Below, in pieces: positions 58,101-64,000 of a stretch of 64,000 bases of DNA (position 1 is its first letter; each line of letters opens with the position of its first letter). The stretch comes from a virus, in the IMG/VR virus record IMGVR_UViG_3300031857_015617, positions 1-64,000 of that record. The stretch is one strand, 5' to 3'. Both the position numbers and the translations under genes were made by a program. The notes below the pieces were generated by a model. The model saw only the letters and a program-made list of their open reading frames with translations, searched no databases and had not been told where the DNA came from.

Positions 58101-59137
58101 CAGTAATCACCAAATTTATTACTTTCATATTGCCCTTCTAAGAACACATTATTTGCCAATAAGAAAGTTCCTGGTCCTACATTTTGATAATTATTAGCGT
58201 AATTACCAATATATGTGTTCTTAACATAATCGTTTGATATTGCATCTCCGAATGTTGTATATTCTAAATAGTCATATGTTTTAACGTTTGTTTGTTTGTA
58301 ACTAAAATAACCAGAACCATTATTTTCTTCAATTCCCATATAAAAATTACTACAACAACCAAATGAATTTATAGTATCACCGGATACAGCCATTGTTGTG
58401 TTATCGGTAATACTTATAATTTCGTGGAATCTACTATTACCATCCATATAAATTACATCACCAACAGATAAACTAGTAAAATAAGTATTAGTACCAAGCA
58501 CAGTACCATCGCTTTGTAATTCAATAGACCCATTTAATGGTTGTTGTTGTCTAATAGTAAACAACCTATATCTTTTAAATAAAATGTTTCTGTGATCGTA
58601 ATCAGTCCTATTGTTAAACTCATCAATTCTTTCGGAAATTCTACCAAAAGCAGGATTAGTAGTAACTTCAGTTGTACTATAAGTCCAATCATATAGTATT
58701 CTATCTTTAGGATATGTTGGTTGGTAAGCTATTTCACTTATTGTATTTTCACTTGTTGCCAAAACTAAAATAGGTTCAACCGGACCTTGTTTATAGTTAC
58801 CACTAGTAATTGGGTTACCATCATAATCAAAATCTGGTTGGTCATAACAAGTTTGGAAGTCCGTGATTAAATAAAAAGTACTGGCCGTTAAGGTATTAGT
58901 ACTTATTCTATTGACAAGGTCAGAATATGTTACTTCTGTAGCCCCAGTTATACCACCTCCACCACCTCCGGCTTCAAGATCTATAATGGTTCCATTTGGA
59001 TTTAATTTGTCAAATGTCCCAGTAAGTGAGTCAACACCGACATAATACACATCAGTTTGTGGTGTTAAGGTTGTAAAATCAACACCATTTACAAATTGTG
59101 TTTCTAGACCATTATTTTTTAAAATTAATTTACCCAT
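55121..59137 (-). CDS. Giant beta-solenoid fibre/adhesin, 1338 aa
   Basis: After an N-terminal fibre start and a Gly-rich hinge (GGGGGGITGATEVTYSDLVN), residues of about 260-1320 consist mostly of roughly 10-11-residue repeats with the pattern N-N-x-I-G-x-x-F-x-x (NNVIGNEFRDNVIGDNFENN and many more), expected to form a right-handed parallel beta-helix with Asn and Ile/Phe ladders. Two copies of a 135-residue domain interrupt it at about 570-710 and 1112-1240, each starting T-R-T-Y-D and containing KWTQGGNGGGF-like, DVIVPGV and SSVSP motifs. No enzyme motif. Likely a long tail fibre or surface adhesin. Own TATTTAT motif upstream. Confidence 0.78.
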   Translation of the reverse strand: MGKLILKNNGLETQFVNGVDFTTLTPQTDVYYVGVDSLTGTFDKLNPNGTIIDLEAGGGGGGITGATEVTYSDLVNRISTNTLTASTFYLITDFQTCYDQPDFDYDGNPITSGNYKQGPVEPILVLATSENTISEIAYQPTYPKDRILYDWTYSTTEVTTNPAFGRISERIDEFNNRTDYDHRNILFKRYRLFTIRQQQPLNGSIELQSDGTVLGTNTYFTSLSVGDVIYMDGNSRFHEIISITDNTTMAVSGDTINSFGCCSNFYMGIEENNGSGYFSYKQTNVKTYDYLEYTTFGDAISNDYVKNTYIGNYANNYQNVGPGTFLLANNVFLEGQYESNKFGDYCYNNTFGTDNQNNTWGDYCYENVSTNDIDECTFGYYFNNNLINSNMESSKVGNQFANNKILGENSTNFRNNIIGDNFSNNTIYSDFYENDILYRFQDNIIGDFGNLDNFEFYRNYISNDFLNNTIRQTFQNNRVGTNYQNNQINGEFIGNTILNGFNNNQTGYNFRVNNIGNGFNNNIVNDNFFNNSTDYYFYNNKISNDFIYNDIQTYFQSNVPENQTLFGWYDLSTVSTRTYDVFNNIVGNGNLGNRLLGKEFVMRIISTSQYFIIKFTQWTQNNNGGGFQYERTEIDSAGNTIGSTILFTKRNYTNDIDVIVPGVAGVGITRGNNGGIYNSFSEGGWNSSVSPSDTEWNSIYTEPNSGERFGYNKIGNLFQNNIIGSDFGYGGGNEQGNVINDKFQDNLIGQFMYNNVIGNEFRDNVIGDNFENNTIKNYFYYNSIGNNFESNIIGDYFGNFNSDSTPPVTNTIFNDFKFNKIGNYFGNDTNYPGATNPGGNGGNVINTGFQYNVVGDDIIYNLIDSDFTNNKIGNSFWFNSFNTLSILNNFGDYFVGNAGIGGFPNPINGVFTSNNVGNFMAFNIIDNDFEDNQIGHYFGNGGSGTENTIYSEFRSNKIGNYFGFDGPTSGGNTIYSPFYNNLIGDSFYDNFIGEPSISSSFYRNDIGNDFRENIVYYEFQNNEIGNQFNNNICGNEFLKNTIGNGFNNNKVSYFDTNKLGNGVNGNIFNYDVTNNFIGNYFGNNRLSSMDSNSILSDFSNNRFGDGYGFYDFSDITTRTYDNFRDALNGNVGNNIIGRELIMYDTVSNEYHKVVFTKWTQGGNGGGFKYTRELVFPTSGPTITFERPDYSPSTIDVIVPGVLEIKRDDNGGGIYNVAVEGSFNSSVSPTNTTWNSMFTSPTPGNNFSNNVIGYGFYNNEIIGNNFYYNNISNAFQSATNIGSNFQKNIINCIVSGYDFTSATFVYDNYNCNVFENSSNSIRLSYYDGSDVLNITNINS

Positions 59138-59152
59138 TTCGTGTTTTTATTT

Positions 59153-59159
59153 ATAAATA
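59153..59159 (-). promoter_or_regulatory. TATTTAT candidate late promoter of the giant fibre
   Basis: The coding strand reads AAAATATTTATAAATAAAAA, 15 bases before the ATG at 59137. Confidence 0.5.
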
Positions 59160-59206
59160 TTTTTGTTTATCAAATAAGTTCTAAAAACGTTTACTTTTTT
59201 GTAAGT

Positions 59207-59932
59207 TTATAAGCCAAATCTACTTTTTGTCATATTATAATTATAATTTATTTGTGGTTGTGTTAAAGCATAATTAAACACCTCAAAACGACTCAAATAC
59301 ATTTTAGAATAAGAACCATCACCCATACTCGTAGGACAATTACTGGCAATGGCGTAATATAAATTTGTACCATTATTATATGGGGCTGCTCTATTGAATG
59401 TTAGGGTGCCTGCCGATGAACCATTAACATATGCAGTTAATGTTGTGCCATTATAGACCATACCTATATAATACCAATTATTTAAAGGGGTTGCTATTGA
59501 TGAAGTTATAGAACTAATAGCACTACCATCCCACATTCCAAATTTTAAAGTACCACTAACCATTTCAATTTGAGAGTCAAACCAAGCTGTATTTGGTGTT
59601 GGTGATGTACCTTGTTCACTAAGAATAACACCATTATCCATTGGATAAATCCATAAAAATATAGATGTAACTTCTGATTTTGTTGGTGATGTTCCATTAA
59701 AAAAACTATCTAATGCAGTATTAGTTATTAAGTATTCATTAACACCATCAAAATATATTGACCCTGACGTAAATGCCGAATAGGTTGGTGTATTACTTAA
59801 CGTTCCATCTGAAACATCAAATAAATCGGTAACTACAGAACCGGTTGTTGGATATGAATTTTGATTTGTAAAATCATAACACAAAATTGGTTTAGCTGGT
59901 ATACTAGATAATATCGCTTTATATTTATTCAT
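59207..59932 (-). CDS. LamG/concanavalin-like lectin domain protein, 241 aa
   Basis: A single LamG-type jelly roll: GSIYFDGVNEYLITNTALDS, VTSIFLWIYPMDNGVILSEQ, NNWYYIGMVYNGTTLTAYVN and the paralogue tail FNYALTQPQINYNYNMTKSR then FGL. It belongs to the array of related genes to its right but is the most diverged. No signal peptide, so a virion glycan-binding module is likely. Starts four bases after the 459-residue fibre gene. Confidence 0.75.
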   Translation of the reverse strand: MNKYKAILSSIPAKPILCYDFTNQNSYPTTGSVVTDLFDVSDGTLSNTPTYSAFTSGSIYFDGVNEYLITNTALDSFFNGTSPTKSEVTSIFLWIYPMDNGVILSEQGTSPTPNTAWFDSQIEMVSGTLKFGMWDGSAISSITSSIATPLNNWYYIGMVYNGTTLTAYVNGSSAGTLTFNRAAPYNNGTNLYYAIASNCPTSMGDGSYSKMYLSRFEVFNYALTQPQINYNYNMTKSRFGL

Positions 59933-59936
59933 AGTC

Positions 59937-61316
59937 TTACCTTACTATCCAATACTCCACTCTTGTCCCTTCAGACCATTCAGCATAAATTATATTAACA
60001 GTACTTGTTTGATAAGTTGTACTACCCAATAATACCCACCCAACTGGAACTGTGGGCGCTGTACCACTATTATGGTATATTTTTTGGGTAACCCCTAATT
60101 TAGCATTTGTTAAAGTATCTGTTAAATTAGAAGATATCGGTGAAGAGTAAGTACCGAATACTGTGTTACCGGTAAAATGTATTGTTGCTGTAGTACTAGA
60201 TAATGTGGTTATTGTTGCTGGTTGCCAAGTTCCATTACCACTAGCATCAGAGGTTAATACATATCCACTTGTTGCTCCCGATGTTACTTGTAATGAGGTC
60301 GTTTTTGTTTTACCACTAACCTCTAATCTTTCTGTTGGGGTAGAGGTTCCAAACCCACTTAAATCACCTATAACATTTACAGTACCATCTTCAGATCTAA
60401 AATGAGCAGATGCTTTACCATCAACACCACCCCTATCGGCTGAATAAAATTTGAACCCATTTGTAATACCACTAGTAGGTGAGGTACCATTAGGTATGTA
60501 AATACAATTTGAATCCGTAATGTCTTGTTGTAAATCACCTAATAAAAAATTACTAGTACACGTCAATGACGCCTTTTTTAAAATACTAGCACCTGGATTT
60601 CCGTCTGTCAACCAAAAATTAAATTTACTTCTAGAAATAGACGAAATGATTTCTGTTTCTGTTTGTATTCTACCAGTATCATAACTAACACCAGCACTAT
60701 AGTCTGTCCTAAATAAAATTGAGGCCTTTCTTGTTTGGTTTTGGTTTTGTGAAAATAAAATATGATCAAGTTCGGAACCGTACCCATTACCTGCAAGAGA
60801 TATGGGGTAATTTCCGTGAGTTAGACTACCTAAAGTTAATTTACCACTGCTGGAACTTAAACCATTTTCACTTAAAATAATTGCTGGGTTACCAAACTGA
60901 TTGACTGATAGGTTTGTACCATATTGGCCATTTTTTCTCATAGTTAGACCAAAATTAGAGTCACCATATTGTAAAGTATAATTGTCATCCCAAGTGGTGC
61001 TCACTGTTGAATTTGTGACTGAAAATAAATTACCACTATCTACACTATTTCTAATTCTAAAAGTTGTGTCGGTAAGCGTTGTCCCAGTAGCTATTACTTG
61101 TAATATACCATTATTATAAGTCAATTGACTACTTCCACTTAGTGATGAAGATGTATCAAATAAAGCAATTTGCCCTGTAAATCCACTTCCTGAAACACCT
61201 GAAGGTGGTAGATTATAATAAGTTGTTGCTGATATACTTGTTGTGGTTAATGTACCATCAACTAGTCCGTTTCCCTTTGATACGAACCCATTTTTAATTA
61301 TAAATTCATTTGCCAT
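59937..61316 (-). CDS. Tail-fibre-like protein, 459 aa
   Basis: MANEFIIKNGFVSKGNGLVD is a common phage fibre start. The middle (SGFTGQIALFDTSSSLSGSS; GLTMRKNGQYGTNLSVNQFG) and the end (VSGKTKTTSLQVTSGATSGY, then VLTSDASGNGTWQPA) are typical fibre shaft and knob regions; GYVLTSDASGNGTW is a recurrent fibre motif. The last 60 residues form a small knob ending GTRVEYWIVR. Its upstream region carries a TATTTAT motif and a remnant of a LamG gene. Confidence 0.75.
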   Translation of the reverse strand: MANEFIIKNGFVSKGNGLVDGTLTTTSISATTYYNLPPSGVSGSGFTGQIALFDTSSSLSGSSQLTYNNGILQVIATGTTLTDTTFRIRNSVDSGNLFSVTNSTVSTTWDDNYTLQYGDSNFGLTMRKNGQYGTNLSVNQFGNPAIILSENGLSSSSGKLTLGSLTHGNYPISLAGNGYGSELDHILFSQNQNQTRKASILFRTDYSAGVSYDTGRIQTETEIISSISRSKFNFWLTDGNPGASILKKASLTCTSNFLLGDLQQDITDSNCIYIPNGTSPTSGITNGFKFYSADRGGVDGKASAHFRSEDGTVNVIGDLSGFGTSTPTERLEVSGKTKTTSLQVTSGATSGYVLTSDASGNGTWQPATITTLSSTTATIHFTGNTVFGTYSSPISSNLTDTLTNAKLGVTQKIYHNSGTAPTVPVGWVLLGSTTYQTSTVNIIYAEWSEGTRVEYWIVR

Positions 61317-61347
61317 TTAATCTTTTCCCTTTCCAAGATTTATAACA

Positions 61348-61354
61348 ATAAATA
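61348..61354 (-). promoter_or_regulatory. TATTTAT candidate late promoter
   Basis: The coding strand reads CATATATTTATTGTTATAAA, 31 bases before the ATG at 61316 and seven bases after the LamG remnant. Confidence 0.45.
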
Positions 61355-61360
61355 TATGTG

Positions 61361-61402
61361 TTAATTAAATCTGGATCTTAATGTATTATAATTTTGTAAA
61401 AT
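61361..61402 (-). pseudogene. Remnant of a LamG paralogue 3' end
   Basis: The minus strand encodes ILQNYNTLRSRFN then a stop, the same tail that ends the intact LamG genes (VLQNYNTLKRRFGL), but an in-frame stop lies directly upstream. It sits just past the stop of the 61415-62146 gene, so a further paralogue was probably lost by deletion or unequal recombination, leaving 14 codons. Confidence 0.7.
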
Positions 61403-61414
61403 TTATAAATACAA

Positions 61415-62146
61415 TCAAAACCCAAATCTTGACTTTGTTGAGTTATAGTTTTGTAATATTTCAGACGATGTAAGAACCCTATTATAAACAATACCCTGCG
61501 CAATACTACCAACCATATATTGTCCAGCAAAGTTGGCTCCAGCAAACTGAATTGGTGCGCTATGGTCCGAATGTAATGTTGTTGTAGTTAATACTGGTAT
61601 ACCATTCACATAGATAACAACATTATTATTTGGTGGTCCGGGTAAAACAACCCCAATGGTCTCACCAAATGTCATAGCAACGTGAGTCCAAGTGTTTGTA
61701 CCTAAATTGATTCCAGTACTTCTTATTCCCGCATTTATATTACAACTAGGACAAGTTGCTAAGTAATTACCCCAATCAAATGCACATAATACATTATCAA
61801 TTAAAAATAAACCCCAAGCGTTTTGTTTTGTAATAACACCTCTAAAACTACTATTACCACTTGTTGCTTTAATCCAAGCACTGATTGTCCCTAAAGTTAT
61901 TTGTAATTGTGGTGTGTTTCCACAATTAATATATTGGTTAGACCCATTAAAAGTAAACATACCACCGACAGATGTACTAAATATTGGTGTATTAACCAAA
62001 GAACCATTATTTATGTTTCCAGAAATATCTTTTAATGTTGACCCACCCTGTAAACTATAATAAGAATTCGGTGAACTTGGGTCTATATAAATTAATAAAC
62101 CATCTTCAACAATATTAGGCCCTCGCCAATTACCTACCGTACTCAT
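61415..62146 (-). CDS. LamG-like paralogue, 243 aa
   Basis: A full LamG domain: LIYIDPSSPNSYYSLQGGST, MFTFNGSNQYINCGNTPQLQ, LGTISAWIKATSGNSSFRGV, NTWTHVAMTFGETIGVVLPG and VIYVNGIPVLTTTTLHSDHS, ending VLTSSEILQNYNSTKSRFGF. Probably binds a host glycan as part of the virion. Its ATG overlaps the stop of the next paralogue (ATGA), so the array is translated as a chain. Confidence 0.8.
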   Translation of the reverse strand: MSTVGNWRGPNIVEDGLLIYIDPSSPNSYYSLQGGSTLKDISGNINNGSLVNTPIFSTSVGGMFTFNGSNQYINCGNTPQLQITLGTISAWIKATSGNSSFRGVITKQNAWGLFLIDNVLCAFDWGNYLATCPSCNINAGIRSTGINLGTNTWTHVAMTFGETIGVVLPGPPNNNVVIYVNGIPVLTTTTLHSDHSAPIQFAGANFAGQYMVGSIAQGIVYNRVLTSSEILQNYNSTKSRFGF

Positions 62147-62862
62147 AACCCAAACCTACGTTTTAATGTATTATAATTTTGTAAAACTTCTGATGATGAT
62201 AAGGTTTTTGTGTAAACCATAAAATTATTTATTCTTGCAGGTAAAAACCAAGTCTTCCCAGGAGTAGAATATGTACCCAAATTAAAATGGGTATTTGTGT
62301 TAAAATAACAATTCAAACTAGTTGATGTACCTTCTAAAACCCCATTTACATAAAGTGACATTGTACTTGTTAAAATATCATAAGTACAAGTTATATTATA
62401 CCAATTATTGATAGTCCAATTATTAGTTGTGGAATATATAATACCAAATGGGTTAAATGTTTGAAAACTAATCCTACCTGAAGCATTACCTAGTAAATGT
62501 AAATAATTATCAACACCATTAAGTAATGTGTTTTGGGCTTCCATAACCATATAATAATTTGTATTTGCTGGCGTTATATTAATTGTTGGACTAAACCAAA
62601 TACTAAAAGAATAGTTACCAAATGTTTGGTTTGTTGTTATTTGTGGTAATCCTATGTAATCATTAGATCCGTCTAGTAATAAACAACCCTTATTTGTTTC
62701 AGAAAATGTTACACCATTAATTAATGTTCCACTATTTTTTTGTTGTACACTAATATCTGACCAAGAAGTACTGCCCGAAATATAAGATTTAGGATTTGAG
62801 GTATCCAAATAATAAATTAAATTTTCTAAAATAATATTTATACCACCCTCTGTTGTACTCAT
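62143..62862 (-). CDS. LamG-like paralogue, 239 aa
   Basis: LIYYLDTSNPKSYISGSTSW, GCLLLDGSNDYIGLPQITTN, YSFSIWFSPTINITPANTNY, NNWYNITCTYDILTSTMSLY and VNGVLEGTSTSLN form the LamG sandwich; the tail is TLSSSEVLQNYNTLKRRFGL. Strand order and length equal the neighbouring paralogues, while the loops expected to touch ligand differ strongly. Overlaps the genes on both sides. Confidence 0.8.
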   Translation of the reverse strand: MSTTEGGINIILENLIYYLDTSNPKSYISGSTSWSDISVQQKNSGTLINGVTFSETNKGCLLLDGSNDYIGLPQITTNQTFGNYSFSIWFSPTINITPANTNYYMVMEAQNTLLNGVDNYLHLLGNASGRISFQTFNPFGIIYSTTNNWTINNWYNITCTYDILTSTMSLYVNGVLEGTSTSLNCYFNTNTHFNLGTYSTPGKTWFLPARINNFMVYTKTLSSSEVLQNYNTLKRRFGL

Positions 62863-63152
62863 TATCCATTACCATTAAGTATAGTTTGATTAAATGAAAC
62901 TGAATATGGATTAACCCATTCAGGAGTCTCCAAAATCGTTAAAATTTCTTCATAGGTATAAGGACCTTCTTTTGTTGTTAAAGAATCAACAGATGATGGA
63001 ATATCACCATCCCACTTAACAAATGTTTTTGTTTCATCTACTGAGTTCCTGACTGTTTCTTCAGATGTTTCTAGTACCTGAGAAAAATCAATTTGATTTA
63101 ACTCCGATACATTGAATATCATAAATTGTCTGTTGTTATAAACTGCTCCCAT
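62862..63152 (-). CDS. Small protein inside the LamG array, 96 aa
   Basis: GAVYNNRQFMIFNVSELNQI, then DFSQVLETSEETVRNSVDET, KTFVKWDGDIPSSVDSLTTK and GPYTYEEILTILETPEW. Acidic with a mixed fold; not a LamG. The same sort of small protein occurs near fibre modules in phages, perhaps as a fibre chaperone, but the family is not recognised. The junction with the next gene is a one-base TAATG overlap. Confidence 0.62.
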   Translation of the reverse strand: MGAVYNNRQFMIFNVSELNQIDFSQVLETSEETVRNSVDETKTFVKWDGDIPSSVDSLTTKEGPYTYEEILTILETPEWVNPYSVSFNQTILNGNG

Positions 63153-63157
63153 AATTT

Positions 63158-63907
63158 TTATAAATTAAATCTACCTTTATGTGCGTTAAAATTCTGTAAT
63201 ACTTCTGATTCAGATAACGCTCTATTATATATTCTAGTTATTGCTATTTTTCCTTTATAATTTATAAGATTATTACCAGTACCTCTACCTAGTGTTAATG
63301 AACCACCTAAATAAGTAATCCAAGAAGGGTTAGATGATATTGTTGCACCTGTTACTGTTGTAACCAAAGTGCCATTAACGTATATTTTAACTGTGGATAA
63401 ATCTCTAGTTACTGTTGCCAAATTCCATTTATTTGCTGGTGCTACGTAATTTGGTGAACCTATAAAATTAAATGAACCTGGTGATGGATAAGGATTACCA
63501 TTGTTTGATCTAAACCATAGATACCCTATTGCACCATAATCATAAATATAATTTAGTTGGAATTGACTATCTTCAACTTGACCGGCTCTCATTAAGTGAC
63601 CCGAACCATCAAATATTGCGTTTGTTCCACGACCAGTTGAGTAAAACCAAGATTCTAAAGTATGACCACTAGCAACACTTAAAGTTGGATTATATGTAAT
63701 ATTTGCGTAATCATTTACACCATCAAATAAAATACTACCACCATTAGAAGTATCATAGGTCGGTCCATTTATTAAAGTAAAATTATTTCTATTACCTGTT
63801 AAATCAGACCATAACGTACCGCTACTCGGATATGAATAAAGATTAGCACCATCCAAACATACTACTAAACCATTTGTTACCACATTAGGTGCTACATTTC
63901 CACTCAT
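63158..63907 (-). CDS. LamG-like paralogue, 249 aa
   Basis: VTNGLVVCLDGANLYSYPSS, GGSILFDGVNDYANITYNPT, HTLESWFYSTGRGTNAIFDG, ANKWNLATVTRDLSTVKIYV and NGTLVTTVTGATI form the LamG domain, and the tail is ALSESEVLQNFNAHKGRFNL. Likely glycan-binding virion module. ATGA overlap with the stop of the paralogue that runs off the window. Confidence 0.8.
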   Translation of the reverse strand: MSGNVAPNVVTNGLVVCLDGANLYSYPSSGTLWSDLTGNRNNFTLINGPTYDTSNGGSILFDGVNDYANITYNPTLSVASGHTLESWFYSTGRGTNAIFDGSGHLMRAGQVEDSQFQLNYIYDYGAIGYLWFRSNNGNPYPSPGSFNFIGSPNYVAPANKWNLATVTRDLSTVKIYVNGTLVTTVTGATISSNPSWITYLGGSLTLGRGTGNNLINYKGKIAITRIYNRALSESEVLQNFNAHKGRFNL

Positions 63908-64000
63908 TGTCCAAATCTTGTTTTTAATGTGTTATAGTTTTGTAAAACCTCATTAGCTAATAAACCTCTATTGTATATTTTAACGTTTGCTATTTCACAA
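63904..64000 (-). CDS. LamG-like paralogue, 3' end only
   Basis: The last 31 codons are in the window: CEIANVKIYNRGLLANEVLQ then NYNTLKTRFGQ and TGA. The tail matches the other array members, so the array continues to the right of the window. Confidence 0.75.
   Translation of the reverse strand, partial: CEIANVKIYNRGLLANEVLQNYNTLKTRFGQ

Noticed and set aside
59160-59206. Hairpin with AAACTTAC/GTAAACGTTT arms as a terminator
   Set aside because: The arms pair only with a bulge and the T-run is poor; not strong enough to list.
5016-61354. T4 late promoter TATAAATA as the explanation of the AT motif
   Set aside because: TATAAATA-like sequence occurs on the template strand; the coding strand reads TATTTAT, so it is not the same promoter in the same orientation.
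1-64000. tRNA genes, CRISPR arrays, insertion sequences, diversity-generating retroelement, integrase
   Set aside because: Reading both strands showed no cloverleaf-like gene, no direct-repeat/spacer array, no transposase or reverse transcriptase and no template/variable repeat pair; a tRNA scan could still find one that I missed.

Overview
The window is one contiguous piece of a large, AT-rich, T4-like tailed-phage genome (contractile-tail lineage). The diagnostic set is a gp17-type large terminase, a gp20-type portal, a gp21-type prohead protease, an acidic core scaffold, a gp23-type major capsid protein, a gp5-like baseplate OB-fold protein, a candidate gp55-like late sigma factor, dUTPase and PhoH. 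The host is inferred to be a Bacteroidota bacterium with a type IX secretion system (T9SS). Reasons: three phage genes encode exported proteins with signal peptides ending in Ser-Gln and T9SS type-A-like C-terminal tails; one of them carries SprB-like repeats; another small protein looks like the Bacteroidota family DUF4494; and most start codons follow A-rich leaders without a Shine-Dalgarno sequence.

Layout. 1-10.5 kb (minus strand): tail-fibre and decoration-type virion proteins, including 146-residue repeats, a Thr-Pro linker protein and a Cys-rich lectin-like protein. 10.5-13.2 kb (plus): five small virion or assembly proteins, one WYL-like, closed by a strong hairpin terminator. 13.2-28.1 kb (plus): a long run starting at a TTGACT-N17-TATAAT promoter. 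It holds a glycan island (eight glycosyltransferase genes, two methyltransferases and a GDP-deoxysugar pathway that looks like GDP-colitose synthesis) mixed with an exonuclease, dUTPase, PhoH and a HAD-like protein. 28.1-36.0 kb (plus): sigma-like factor, then baseplate and virion genes and a Cys-rich basic protein. 36.0-42.7 kb (mostly minus): an accessory module of exported proteins, namely a complete subtilisin-like protease, two more secreted proteins with T9SS-like tails, a SiaC/DUF1987-like protein and a multi-pass membrane protein. 42.8-52.7 kb (minus): head morphogenesis and packaging, interrupted by one plus-strand gene for ribosomal protein bS21. 52.8-64 kb (minus): receptor-binding and fibre genes, including a self-cleaving (Peptidase_G2) spike, a 1338-residue beta-solenoid fibre with a duplicated inserted domain, and a tandem array of LamG-like paralogues.

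How the parts fit. A recurring coding-strand motif, TATTTAT, lies 4-43 bases before many late-type genes on both strands and is a candidate late promoter for the gp55-like factor. The glycan island may decorate the virion or remodel the host surface. The exported module suggests that this phage uses the host T9SS to place its own protease and adhesive proteins on or outside the infected cell; this is the most unusual part of the window. The phage bS21 could tune host translation, because Bacteroidota ribosomes use bS21 to hide the anti-Shine-Dalgarno. No tRNA, CRISPR array, reverse transcriptase, integrase or insertion sequence was recognised, and no stretch longer than 300 bases lacks a gene.
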